A DNA stretch of 64,000 bases, taken from NCBI RefSeq assembly GCF_000721075.1, contig NZ_JOEQ01000027.1, positions 62,001-126,000 of the forward strand, written 5' to 3'. Source of the DNA: Streptosporangium amethystogenes (lineage in GTDB: Bacteria; Actinomycetota; Actinomycetes; Streptosporangiales; Streptosporangiaceae). Positions 38,689 through 47,701 of the stretch are shown piece by piece (positions within the stretch are counted from its first letter, which is position 1; each line of letters begins with the position of its first letter). The notes beneath the pieces are model-generated. The model was not told where the DNA came from. It worked only from the letters and a program-made list of their open reading frames with translations, and searched no databases. A program made the translations under genes and the position numbers.

Positions 38689-38794
38689 GTCCCCGCGGGG
38701 ACCAGCAGGATCCCGGACCTCGCCGGCCTCTCAGCACGAGTACCAGCAGGTTGTGGAACTGCGTCGTGCGCAGGATGGTGTACGGCAGTCCCGA
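38689..38794 (-). pseudogene. Scrap of a second NmrA-family gene
   Basis: About 106 bp closely match 37246-37352 inside the intact NmrA gene. A 62-bp core has only two mismatches, and the left part has more plus a one-base deletion. On the minus strand it still encodes SGLPYTILRTTQFHNLLVLVL. It lies just upstream of the sigma gene, so the order is scrap, sigma, intact NmrA. Confidence 0.8.
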
Positions 38795-39069
38795 CGGTCC
38801 CACGCCGCCGGCTGTCAGGTTCCCCTCGGAAGGCAGTGCCGACATCCACGCCTGGATCGCCGGCGGGGCGTGTCACGGTGGTGACCGGGGCGGGCAGGAA
38901 GGCCGAGAGCCGCTGGGTGATGTGACCCGACGTCCCGGAGGCGGGCACGGGACCACGCCTCTGAGCACGGCCAGCCGATGAGGACATCCATCGGACTCCG
39001 CCGGGCACCCCGATCTATGATCATCTCCGTACCCGGGCACAGCCTCCGCGGCATGGCCGGGAACACAGG

Positions 39070-39100
39070 CCGCGGCCCCGGTGTGTCACCGGGGCCGCGG
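39070..39100 (-). terminator. Intrinsic terminator of the secreted-protein gene
   Basis: A perfect 14-bp stem, CCGCGGCCCCGGTG with CACCGGGGCCGCGG, and a 3-base loop, located about 30 bp beyond the stop at 39132. No marked T-tract follows. Confidence 0.78.
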
Positions 39101-39131
39101 CGGTCAACGTGTCGGGCCGAAGCCGAACTCG

Positions 39132-40307
39132 TCAGATCCAGTTGGAGATCAGGCGTACCTCCATGCCGACCGGGCGGGCGGCGCAGGGCATGGACTTGAT
39201 CTGTCCGGCGCTGCCGGCCTGGACGCTGTAGCAGGAGTCGACCCAGTCGTCGCTGTCGGTAACCCAGTCGCTGGGCAGCGCGCTGATGACCTTGTCGGCG
39301 ATCGCGACGTACTGGCCGTTTCCGCTGACGACGAGCACGCCTTCGACGATGGCCTTGGCCACGCCGGACAGGTCGGCGTTGTCGTCGCGCTCCATGAAGA
39401 CGACGTCGACGGCGGTCCAGCTGAAGTTAGACCACTCGATCAGGACCTGGTTCACGTTGCTGTAGGTCGTGCCCTCGTCGGTGATGTAGGGCATCTCGAT
39501 GCTGTCGACCCGAGCCTTACCGTCGGTCCCGGCGCCCATGGTCCAGGCGTAGATCTCCGGTCCGCCCTTGTACCAGGGCTCGTGGTCGTTGTAGTTGGTG
39601 ATGCGATGGATCTGGGCTGCCCAGCGGGGCGTTCCCGCGGCCTGCGCCGTAGGCTGCTGGGCCTCATCGGCCTTACGGTCGATTCCGGTGATGCCGGCCT
39701 CGGTGAGAGCCTTGCGAATGACCTGCTGGCCCAGCTCGGCGGTCTTGCGCTCGTTCAGGCCCACGACGAGCACCGCCTGCTTGGGAACCCGGCGGGCATC
39801 GAGTTCGTAAGTGCGACCGGCCGAGTCGTAGGCGGTGACGGTGCGGACGAACTTCTCGTCCTTGGACGGGGTGAACATGACCAGTGGCTTCTCGCCCGCG
39901 GCGACCCGCTTGACCGTGGCGGGGTCGGCCGAGACCTCCAGCAGCGACTCGCCCTTGCCTTCGGCCTGGAGACCCTTCAACTCCAGGATCTTGCTGTCGG
40001 CCTGGCGGGTGTAGTCGGTCAGGTCCTGCGCGCCTGGCACGGAGGCGAACAACGCGGCCAGGTCGGCCTGGCCGTCACCCGCCAGCTCGTGGTTGAGCAC
40101 CGCCCTGAACTCACCGTTGTCGAGCCTGCGGGCGATCTGCTCGGCGAGCGTTCGCTTGAGCCCGTCCATGGTGGCGGCCGACTCTGCGGCCTTGAGCTTG
40201 GCCGACTGGCCGGGGGGCAGCGGATCGGCCACGGCCGTCGCCGGTGCTACAGCACCCATCAGGGTGGCGGCCAGGGCGAATGCCGCCAGCCCAACTACCT
40301 TCTTCAC
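39132..40307 (-). CDS. Secreted protein, probably DUF3103 family
   Basis: A 391-residue exported protein. The signal peptide (about residues 1-28, ending ATAVADP) has a Lys-Lys start and a good hydrophobic core. The mature part is mixed alpha/beta. The segment DSIEMPYITDEGTTYSNVNQ followed by a Trp-rich strand and VVFMERDDNADLSG matches my memory of DUF3103 proteins. Two Cys near the C-terminus (SCYSVQ, SMPCAA) may form a disulfide. Function is unknown. The GTG follows AGGAGG with ideal spacing. It is a single-gene transcript with its own AT-rich upstream region and terminator. Confidence 0.87.
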   Translation of the reverse strand: MKKVVGLAAFALAATLMGAVAPATAVADPLPPGQSAKLKAAESAATMDGLKRTLAEQIARRLDNGEFRAVLNHELAGDGQADLAALFASVPGAQDLTDYTRQADSKILELKGLQAEGKGESLLEVSADPATVKRVAAGEKPLVMFTPSKDEKFVRTVTAYDSAGRTYELDARRVPKQAVLVVGLNERKTAELGQQVIRKALTEAGITGIDRKADEAQQPTAQAAGTPRWAAQIHRITNYNDHEPWYKGGPEIYAWTMGAGTDGKARVDSIEMPYITDEGTTYSNVNQVLIEWSNFSWTAVDVVFMERDDNADLSGVAKAIVEGVLVVSGNGQYVAIADKVISALPSDWVTDSDDWVDSCYSVQAGSAGQIKSMPCAARPVGMEVRLISNWI

Positions 40308-40426
40308 AAAACCTCCTGGTCAATGCGAGAAGAAGACCGATAGAGCACTACTGCCGGATTCTTGCGGGAACCGAGCAGTTGCATAAGGCAGAGAATGACC
40401 GGCACGCCTTATCAAATAATTATGTC

Positions 40427-40461
40427 TTCTTATGAATTCTTATGGTCAGCCCCATAATGGG
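40427..40461. promoter_or_regulatory. AT-rich control region with TTCTTATG repeats and palindrome
   Basis: Upstream of the secreted-protein gene, TTCTTATG occurs at 40427-40434 and again at 40437-40444, one helical turn apart. The 11-base palindrome CCCATAATGGG follows at 40451-40461. This stretch is much more AT-rich than the window average and is a plausible regulator-binding region. Confidence 0.4.
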
Positions 40462-40524
40462 TTTAACGTTCATTTTCGGACCTGGATGTGTGGACGCCCC
40501 CGTGCAGCCGGCTATGGGATCGGA

Positions 40525-40705
40525 TCGCGATGGCCAAGGTCGGCACGGCCCCGCGTCGCCTCCCCCAGCGGGTCTTCGGGGTCGGTCATCCCGAGGTCGA
40601 CTCGCACGCCCGGATGCTCCTGGCGAAGCCGGGCGAGCGCGGGCGCCAGCAGAGCGGCGCCCGCCGTGGCGAAGTAGCGTATCGCCAGCCGCTCGGTGTG
40701 CCCGG
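40525..40705 (-). pseudogene. Fragment of a LysR-family regulator (substrate-binding domain)
   Basis: The minus strand encodes ERLAIRYFATAGAALLAPALARLRQEHPGVRVDL, broken here as ERLAIRYFATAG then ALARLRQEHPGVRVDL, followed by TDPEDPLGEATRGRADL. This is the typical beginning of a LysR effector domain. An in-frame TGA stands just before it, no HTH is present, and similarity ends after about 55 residues. It is a relic. Confidence 0.7.
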
Positions 40706-41110
40706 CTCATAGGTCGGTCACCTTCTACATCTCGGACGAGGGCACGACCAGCGCCGCCATCGTCGGATACCTGCTGCCGGGAACGACGGTGCTCGACGAG
40801 GAACCCGGCCCGCGCGTCATCTCGGGAATGATCGTCGCGCCCCTCGGCGCCGGGATGACGACGCCCGGGTCCGTCATGCCTGTCCGATCAGCCGCGGAGC
40901 CCTCACCGCACGGGAGGTCGGCTCCTCCGGTTGTGGGACACCCGAGTCGCGGCGCGAGCGGTGCGGGTCCGAGGCGGCAAAGCCCACAGACAGCCGGAGG
41001 CGGGGCACCGGACCTCCGCCGACGCCCCGCCTCTGACCGGGGGCCTCACATCCGAAGCACGCCCAAAATACCGGGGCAGAGCACTTATTCGTGGCTGCGG
41101 TATTCCTGCG
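40706..41110. other. Non-coding or decayed stretch
   Basis: The plus strand around 40705-40880 has protein-like composition (VTFYISDEGTTSAAIVGYLL) but no start signal or family I can name, so it may be another relic. A 10-bp stem, GAGGCGGGGC (40997-41006) with GCCCCGCCTC (41024-41033), could terminate the PQQ-propeller gene. Confidence 0.35.
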
Positions 41111-42052
41111 TCATTCACCTCGCCGGTACGGGTCGATGGCGATCATCCTCAAGCTTCCCTTGGTCACCATGACCGTCTCCCCTGCTCCAAGATCTCGCAG
41201 TGCGGCCACCCTGGTAACCGACGAGGACCGCTCCAGGACGTGCCCATCAGATCGCAGGCGGAAGAGCAGGCCGCCCGCGCCGGCCACCACGAACCCCTCA
41301 CCGTCTCGGACCACCTCACCGACGAGTGGCTGCCTGACGTCCACGTTCCACAACACCGATCCGGCTTCGGGGTCGACGGCGAGATAACCGGCCCCTGGTT
41401 CTCGCAGCCACACCACACCGCCGGTGAACTGGGCGGCCGAAGGCGAGAGGTCGGCATCGTGACGGAAGAACCGCTCGACGAGACCCGATGACAATCGAAT
41501 GCTCACAACGGATCGCGGGCCGCACGGCACCAGGCAGCGGTCAGGGCCGACCGTGGTGAACGCCGGACGACCGTCGGTTTCGACCAATGGCTCCGGCAAC
41601 CGCCAGCGGCCCAGTTCCCTGCCATCACCTGGATCGATCAGCCACGCTTCCGAGCCGTCTCCCAACAGCACACCGCCATCCCAGGGCAGAGGAAGCACCG
41701 TGGCCATGCGCCGCCGTGTCCGCCACAGAGACCGCCCGTCCTTCAGGTCGAAAGCAGACATGGGTGTGTAACCACGCCAGCCGCCGACGACGACCGTCTC
41801 CGCAATAGCCACGACATGCCCCGAGTATTGCGGCAACCCGGCGCGCCACACCACAGATCCCGTAGGGAGATCGAGACAGAACAGTTGATCGGTGTCCTGC
41901 GGCAGAACCAGACAACGATCACCGGTGACCACGACGGCACGCGGCCAGGTTCCTATCGGAACGTCCCAGCGGACCGAGCGGTCGTGGCGGTCCAGGCAGA
42001 CAAGCCGAGTGTGGCGCTCATGGAGGACGACGCGGTCCTCCGTCGCCGCCAA
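41111..42052 (-). CDS. PQQ-type beta-propeller repeat protein, possibly 5-prime truncated
   Basis: A 313-residue frame made of propeller blades with the repeated pattern of a short strand, LVCLDRHDRSVRWDVPIG-type ends and paired Trp/Asp (LFCLDLPTGSVVW, MSAFDLKDGRSLWRTR, YLAVDPEAGSVLWNV). There is no signal peptide. The only in-frame start near the 5-prime end is a TTG without a ribosome binding site, and an in-frame stop lies 13 codons upstream, so an N-terminal part may be lost. Related proteins often carry a kinase or signal region first. It stands alone between relics. Confidence 0.65.
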   Translation of the reverse strand: MAATEDRVVLHERHTRLVCLDRHDRSVRWDVPIGTWPRAVVVTGDRCLVLPQDTDQLFCLDLPTGSVVWRAGLPQYSGHVVAIAETVVVGGWRGYTPMSAFDLKDGRSLWRTRRRMATVLPLPWDGGVLLGDGSEAWLIDPGDGRELGRWRLPEPLVETDGRPAFTTVGPDRCLVPCGPRSVVSIRLSSGLVERFFRHDADLSPSAAQFTGGVVWLREPGAGYLAVDPEAGSVLWNVDVRQPLVGEVVRDGEGFVVAGAGGLLFRLRSDGHVLERSSSVTRVAALRDLGAGETVMVTKGSLRMIAIDPYRRGE

Positions 42053-42332
42053 CGCCGAAGCGGACCCCCTCTGATGAAGCTGCCGCTCCTACAGCGTCTT
42101 TCCGATCATCCGCCGATTTCACCAGGAAAGCACTAGCGGCATCAATCGCATTAACAATGGGAGGTCATACCGGCCGAAGCCAGGAGTGGAACCCAACAGG
42201 TCCCGTTTGACCAGGAGCAAGGCCGCAGCAGACGTTCAGGATCGGTAATTACTCGCTAAATCCGGGCACGAGAAAGGGCACGACTCCTGAGGATCAGCGG
42301 TATCTGACGCCGTCTCATCCTTGGAGGAAGCC

Positions 42333-42870
42333 GTGCCCGTGGTCCTATCATCGCTGGTCAGCCTGGCTGAGAGCGGCCAGAGCACAGGATCGGTGCCCGA
42401 TCGGCTGTTCCAGGAGGGTTTGCTGGCCCGGTTCCGCCGGATTCGTGATCATCGGTCCGCCAAAAACGTGCGACACCCGCTGGCCTCGATCCTGGCGCAC
42501 TGGCCGCGTGCGGGGTGGCCGTGGTCGGTGGTGACTCGATCGTGGCAGTGTGGGACTGGGCCGTCGATGCGTGTCCGCAGAACGTACTGGCTGTTCACCG
42601 GCCGCTACACACCGCCCAGCGAGAGGACCTTCCGCCGGGTACTGGCCGGCCTCGACGGTGATGAACTCGATCGCCTGGTCTGCACTTGTCTGACCGAGCA
42701 GGGCGAGCTCGCGGCCTCCGACGATGCGCAGATCAGCCGAGTGGCCACCGATCCGGCGCCGGTGCGAGCGGCGTCACCAGCCGTCGGACCCGGGAGCCTG
42801 ATGGCACACCGCTGCTGTCCGGGCTATGGGGGGAACCTCAAGGCTGTCTCGAGCCTTCTCTGGAGGCCCG
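42333..42870 (+). pseudogene. Frameshifted, truncated ISAs1-type transposase
   Basis: A GTG with GGAGGAAGCC upstream begins a frame encoding LLARFRRIRDHRSAKNVRHPLASILA. The family sequence then continues in another frame (ACGVAVVGGDSIVAVWDWAVDA) and returns to the first (YTPPSERTFRRVLAGLDGDELD). A third frame holds TSRRTREPDGTPLLSGL. At least three shifts and loss of the catalytic C-terminal half show it is dead. The pattern is that of the ISAs1/H-repeat family. I cannot identify intact terminal repeats. It ends about 60 bp from the nrdJ stop. Confidence 0.78.
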
Positions 42871-42933
42871 AGACAGCGAACTCATTGAGATGTGGTGGCC
42901 TTACTCCACGCAAAGACTTGCTTGCGCCCAGCC

Positions 42934-45900
42934 TCAGCTGCAGCCGCTGGTGGAGCCGCAGCCCTCGCAGACGTAGCAGCTGCCCGCGGGGCGCATCTTG
43001 GTGCCGCAGGTCATGCAGAGCGGCGCGTCGGCGGTGCGGCCCTGGTGGGACTCCAGGGAGCCGGCCCCCCTCGGGGTTTCCAGCGGCACCGCCTCGGCTC
43101 GGGTCTGGAGCTCCTCGATGGGGGCCGAGGTGGCGAGTTCGGCGATGACCTCGTCGGTGTGGATCGGAGCCGGGTCCTCACCACGCTGCTGGGCGGCGCG
43201 CTCGGAGGCGGAGAAGATACCGAGGGCGGCGCGGTCGTCGTAGGGCAGGTGGTCCAGGGCCAGGCGGCGGAAGATGTAGTCCATCACCGAGGCCGCCATC
43301 CGGATATCCGGGTCGTCGGTCATGCCGGCCGGATCGAAACGCATGTTGACGAACTTGCCGACGTAGGTCTCCAGCGGCACCCCGTACTGCAGGCCGATAG
43401 AGATGGCCACCGAGAAGGCGTCCATGACGCCCGCGAGGGTCGAGCCCTGCTTGGACATCTTCAGGAAGACCTCTCCGAGGCCGTCGTCGGGGTAGGAGGA
43501 GGCGGTCATGTAGCCCTTGGCGCCGCCCACGGTGAAGCGGGTGGTGGTGCTGGGACGCTGGTTCGGCATCCGACGACGGGTCGGGCGGCTGATCTCCACG
43601 ACCTGGATCTCCGGCTCGGCGACAGCCTCCTTCGCCTCGGTCTTCCGACCGGCGGCCGAAAGGGGCTGGCCGACCTTGCAGTTGTCGCGATAGACCGCGA
43701 GGGCCTTCAGGCCGAGCTTCCAGCCCTCCATGTAGACCTGCTCGATGTCCTCGATGGTGGCGGACTCGGGGAGGTTGACGGTCTTGGAGATGGCGCCGGA
43801 CAGGAACGGCTGGGCCGCGGCCATCATCCGGACGTGTCCCATGGGGGCGATCGCGCGCTCGCCCATGGCGCAGTCGAACACCTCGTAGTGCTCGCGACGC
43901 AGGCCGGGGGCGTCGACGACGTGGCCGTGATCGGCGATGAACTCGACGATCGCCTCGACCTGCTCCTCCTGGTAGCCCAGCTGCCGGAGCGCGCGCGGGA
44001 TCGTCTGGTTGACGATCTGCATGGAACCGCCGCCGACGAGCTTCTTGAACTTGACCAGGGCGAGATCGGGCTCGATGCCGGTGGTGTCGCAGTCCATCAT
44101 CAGGCCGATGGTGTTGTGGCTGACCATGCCGTTGGCCACGTAGGTGACGTTGTCCGGGACGGACAGGTCATAGGTCGGCTGCACGCCGCCGTCCTCGTTC
44201 GCCTCGACTCGCTCGAAGAGGTAGCCGAGCGCGTGGCCGAGCCGCTCGTCGAGAAACTCGGCGAAGATCTGCTTGGCCAGCATGCGAGCGACACCGTCGC
44301 TCCTGCGAACCGACTGGAGCACGGTCCCGCGCAGGGAATGCCCCTCGGGCAGGATCGTCTCCCACACCTCTCGGGGCAGGAACACCTGGTCCTTCCTGGC
44401 GGACCGCTCAGGCTCCAGCTCGGCCATGAGCTTGTTCTTGCGGTCTCCCATGAACCCGACGATCTCGCCGAAGTTCAGGGCGTGGTCGATGTTGCGCAGC
44501 CGCACCTGGAAGATCGGCCCGCCGAAGCCACTGACCGTTTCACCGGTCGTGGTGGCCATGCCGAGGGCGAGAAGCAGGGTCCGGATCTCACCCGCGAAGG
44601 AGTCCGAAGCCGTCGAGAGGCTCGGCACGCCCTCCAGGACGGCGCCGTCTGCCTCGAAGAGACCACGCAGGAAGGCACCGTAGATCTCGCTGTCGTTGGT
44701 CTCAAGGATCGCCGAGGGAACCCGCGGCGTCCAGCCCTTGCCGGAGTGGTCGATACCGGGAAGTTCTTTCGCGAAACCCGAGGCCTGCCACCAGCGCGCG
44801 AGCCGCACCGACTGGAGGACGACCTCCTGGTATCCCTCCCGCTGGGTGAGCACCGGTTCGAGGTGGAAAAGCTCCTTGGACAGGATGCGGAGACGCTCGA
44901 CCACATCTAGGTCGGCGTCCGCGACACAGAACCGGACACCCTTGGCGTGCAGGCTGCCGTCACCCATGAAGTAGCCGACCAGCTCGGCCAGCTCCGGCGA
45001 CACCGTGTCGGGGACGACGATGGAGCGGTCTCCGGCGTAGTACGCCTGGTCGAGCACGGGCAGGGGAACCGCACGGCGCTCACCGACGAGGGTCTGCAGC
45101 TGCATGGGGACGAGGTCACCCGGCTCGATGTCGGCCAGGCGCTTCCACTCCCACACTCCGGTCGCGCTGTCGACGACCTTGACGCGGTGGGTCAGCGTGC
45201 CCTGGACGCGGTAGCCGCCGTGGGTGCGGATGAGACGGGTGGGCTCCTCGCCGTTGACGAAGAACTTCGTAGCCCGGCGCGGCCCCTCATCGGTGGAGAC
45301 CATCATGTCGAGGTCCTGCCAGCGATCGCCGTACACGTTCGCGATCTCGGCCAGGCGGACGAGCCCTCGGTCCGTGGTGATCAGTGTTTCACCCGTCAGG
45401 CACCCGGTAGGCGCGAGCAGCGAGGCCTGGGCGTTGCGGTAGCCGTTCTTCTCACCGAGCCTGAGGCACTCGGCCCACTGCCTGGAGGCCTCGTGGTGGA
45501 TGTCGCCGTCCATCTTCTCGAACGTGCGCAGGACCTCGTTGGCGTCGTTGTGCTTGCGCATGACCCGCTTGTGTGCGTCGGCGTTGCGGGCGTAGCCGTC
45601 GTACGGGCCCACGACCGCGGCCAGTTCCGCGCTGCGGCGGTAGGAGGCGCCGGTCATCAGCGACGTGATGGCTCCGGCCAGGGCGCGGCCGCCCTCGGAG
45701 TCGTAGGCGTGGCCGGTGGCCATGAGCAGCGCGCCGAGGTTGGCGTAGCCGATGCCGAGCTGGCGGTAGGCGCGAGTGGTCTCGCCGATCTTCTCGGTCG
45801 GGAAGTCGGCGAAGGTGATGGAGACGTCCATCGCGGTGATGATCAGCTCAGTGATCTTCACGAAGCTCGCGATGTCGAAGGTGTCGTCGTCCCTCAGGAA

Positions 45901-47046
45901 CTTCAGCAGATTGATGCTCGCCAGGTTGCACGAGGAGTTGTCCAGGTGCAGGTACTCCGAGCAGGGGTTGCTGGCGGTGATGCGGCCGGTCTCGGGGCTG
46001 GTGTGCCAGTCGTTGATCGTGTCGTCGTACTGGACGCCGGGGTCGGCGCACTCCCACGCGGCCTTGCCCATCTTGCGGAACAGGCTCCTGGCGTCGACCT
46101 TCTCGATGACCTCGCCGGTGAGCCGGGCGCGCAGGCCGAACTCCTCGCCCTGCTCCACCGCGCGCATGAACTCGTCGGAGACGCGCACGGAGTTGTTGGC
46201 GTTCTGGTACTGGACGGAGACGATGTCCTTGCCGCCCAGGTCCATGTCGAACCCGGCGTCACGGAGGGCGCGGATCTTGTCCTCCTCGCGCGCCTTGGTC
46301 TCGACGAACTCCTCGATGTCGGGGTGGTCGACGTCGAGGACCACCATCTTGGCGGCGCGGCGGGTGGCGCCGCCGGACTTGATGGTGCCCGCGGAGGCGT
46401 CCGCTCCGCGCATGAAGGAGACCGGGCCGCTGGCGGTGCCGCCGCTGGAGAGCAGTTCCTTGGAGGAACGGATCCTGGAGAGGTTGACGCCGGAACCGGA
46501 ACCGCCCTTGAAGATCACCCCCTCTTCCTTGTACCAGTCGAGGATCGACTCCATCTGGTCGTCGACGGCCAGGATGAAGCAGGCGCTGACCTGCTGCGGC
46601 GACGCCGTGCCGACGTTGAACCAGACGGGGGAGTTGAAGCTGAAGACCTGGTTGACCAGAGCGTGCTTGAGCTCGTGGTCGAAGATCTCCACATCCTCCT
46701 CGGCGGCGAAGTAGCCGTGCTCGACCGCCGTACGGGTGTAGACGCCCACCACGCGGTCGATCAGCTGCTTGAGGCTCCACTCCCGCTGCGGGGTGCCGAC
46801 CGCGCCGCGGAAGTACTTGGTGGTCACGATGTTGGCGGCGTTGACCGACCACGACTGGGGGAACTCGACGTCGCGCTGCTCGAAGTTGACCGAGCCGTCG
46901 CGCCAGTTGGTCATGACGACGTCACGGCGCTCCCAGGACAACTCGTCATAGGGGTGCACGCCTGGGGTGGTGAAGATGCGCTTCATCCTCAGGCCCTTGC
47001 GCGGTCGTTTGCTCCCACGTGCCACCGCGCCGGCGGTCTCCGTCAT
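42934..47046 (-). CDS. nrdJ: B12-dependent (class II) ribonucleotide reductase with intein
   Basis: Adenosylcobalamin-dependent reductase that makes deoxynucleotides without oxygen. The precursor has 1370 residues; removing a 430-residue intein leaves 940, normal for the actinobacterial NrdJ type. The active-site NPCSE is at 360-364, with thiyl-radical Cys362, Asn360 and Glu364. GSGSGVNLS near 182 belongs to the substrate site. The intein (549-978) interrupts the loop LAPTG/TIGLMMDCDTTG. The C-terminal CMTCG...CYVCEGCG is the redox-active/zinc-ribbon tail. It lies about 80 bp after nrdR on the same strand, so the pair is likely an operon controlled by NrdR boxes upstream of nrdR. Confidence 0.97.
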   Translation of the reverse strand: MTETAGAVARGSKRPRKGLRMKRIFTTPGVHPYDELSWERRDVVMTNWRDGSVNFEQRDVEFPQSWSVNAANIVTTKYFRGAVGTPQREWSLKQLIDRVVGVYTRTAVEHGYFAAEEDVEIFDHELKHALVNQVFSFNSPVWFNVGTASPQQVSACFILAVDDQMESILDWYKEEGVIFKGGSGSGVNLSRIRSSKELLSSGGTASGPVSFMRGADASAGTIKSGGATRRAAKMVVLDVDHPDIEEFVETKAREEDKIRALRDAGFDMDLGGKDIVSVQYQNANNSVRVSDEFMRAVEQGEEFGLRARLTGEVIEKVDARSLFRKMGKAAWECADPGVQYDDTINDWHTSPETGRITASNPCSEYLHLDNSSCNLASINLLKFLRDDDTFDIASFVKITELIITAMDVSITFADFPTEKIGETTRAYRQLGIGYANLGALLMATGHAYDSEGGRALAGAITSLMTGASYRRSAELAAVVGPYDGYARNADAHKRVMRKHNDANEVLRTFEKMDGDIHHEASRQWAECLRLGEKNGYRNAQASLLAPTGCLTGETLITTDRGLVRLAEIANVYGDRWQDLDMMVSTDEGPRRATKFFVNGEEPTRLIRTHGGYRVQGTLTHRVKVVDSATGVWEWKRLADIEPGDLVPMQLQTLVGERRAVPLPVLDQAYYAGDRSIVVPDTVSPELAELVGYFMGDGSLHAKGVRFCVADADLDVVERLRILSKELFHLEPVLTQREGYQEVVLQSVRLARWWQASGFAKELPGIDHSGKGWTPRVPSAILETNDSEIYGAFLRGLFEADGAVLEGVPSLSTASDSFAGEIRTLLLALGMATTTGETVSGFGGPIFQVRLRNIDHALNFGEIVGFMGDRKNKLMAELEPERSARKDQVFLPREVWETILPEGHSLRGTVLQSVRRSDGVARMLAKQIFAEFLDERLGHALGYLFERVEANEDGGVQPTYDLSVPDNVTYVANGMVSHNTIGLMMDCDTTGIEPDLALVKFKKLVGGGSMQIVNQTIPRALRQLGYQEEQVEAIVEFIADHGHVVDAPGLRREHYEVFDCAMGERAIAPMGHVRMMAAAQPFLSGAISKTVNLPESATIEDIEQVYMEGWKLGLKALAVYRDNCKVGQPLSAAGRKTEAKEAVAEPEIQVVEISRPTRRRMPNQRPSTTTRFTVGGAKGYMTASSYPDDGLGEVFLKMSKQGSTLAGVMDAFSVAISIGLQYGVPLETYVGKFVNMRFDPAGMTDDPDIRMAASVMDYIFRRLALDHLPYDDRAALGIFSASERAAQQRGEDPAPIHTDEVIAELATSAPIEELQTRAEAVPLETPRGAGSLESHQGRTADAPLCMTCGTKMRPAGSCYVCEGCGSTSGCS
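44113..45402 (-). other. LAGLIDADG intein within NrdJ
   Basis: Residues 549-978 of the precursor, encoded in frame. It starts with Cys (CLTGETLITTDRGL, block A), has the block B pattern GTLTHRVKV with the conserved Thr-His, and ends GMVSHN with the penultimate His and terminal Asn. The first downstream extein residue is Thr. A two-motif homing endonuclease lies inside: LVGYFMGDGSL and LRGLFEADGAV carry the paired acidic residues, so it may still be active. The element sits in the most conserved loop of the enzyme, as inteins usually do. Confidence 0.95.
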
Positions 47047-47128
47047 GATTTCCCCCTCCTGGGGCTCCGCGAGCCCTCATATCGGACCACACCAACACGC
47101 CGCTCACCCCCGGCGCCCAGGGTCTTTC

Positions 47129-47590
47129 TCAGTCTTGCTCGCTGGAGCGCCCCGTCCGGAGCTGCTCGATCTCCGCCTCGAAGTCGGCCAGGGTCTCGAA
47201 CCCCCGGTAGACGGAGGCGAACCGCAGGTACGCCACCTCGTCCAGTTCGCGAAGTGGACCCAGGATCGCCAGTCCGACCTCGTGGGCCGCGATCTCGGCG
47301 CATCCGGTGGCCCGGATGCTCTCCTCGACCCGCTGGCCCAGCTGCGCCAGGGAGTCCTCGCCGACGGGCCGCCCCTGGCAGGCCCGCCGGACCCCGGCGA
47401 TCACCTTGTCCCTGAAGAACGGCTCCGTCACGCCACTGCGCTTGCTCACCATGAGCAGGACCGTCTCCTGCGTGGTGAACCTGCGCCCGCACTCCGGGCA
47501 CGTGCGCCTGCGGCGGATGGCGCCGCCGTCCTCGGTCGCCCTGCTGTCGATGACTCGCGTGTCCGGGTGACGACAGAACGGACAGTGCAC
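47129..47590 (-). CDS. nrdR: Transcriptional repressor NrdR
   Basis: A 153-residue nucleotide-sensing repressor of ribonucleotide reductase genes. The N-terminal zinc ribbon shows [17 protein letters not shown] and [10 protein letters not shown]. The ATP-cone domain follows, with [16 protein letters not shown] and the ending [15 protein letters not shown] chose the GTG at 47590, which has AAGGAGG eight bases upstream. The longer open frame beyond it is not conserved and runs through the operator region. The length is typical. It directly precedes nrdJ. Confidence 0.96.
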   Translation of the reverse strand: MHCPFCRHPDTRVIDSRATEDGGAIRRRRTCPECGRRFTTQETVLLMVSKRSGVTEPFFRDKVIAGVRRACQGRPVGEDSLAQLGQRVEESIRATGCAEIAAHEVGLAILGPLRELDEVAYLRFASVYRGFETLADFEAEIEQLRTGRSSEQD

Positions 47591-47701
47591 GCGCGTCGCC
47601 TCCTTGAGCTGCGAGAGCGGCTCACCCACCTCACCTGTCCCATGGCGCGCATGTCGAGACGCTCGCGCACGCCCCTCGAATAGTCGAGAGGCGGTAATAG
47701 A

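Noticed and set aside
42053..42332. Terminal inverted repeat of the ISAs1-type element
   Set aside because: Some short direct repeats (GGGCACGA) are present, but no matching inverted end can be found on the right side, so I do not define the element ends.
42892..44910. Long plus-strand frames opposite nrdJ
   Set aside because: They are shadows of the reductase and intein codons and have no homology-like segments.
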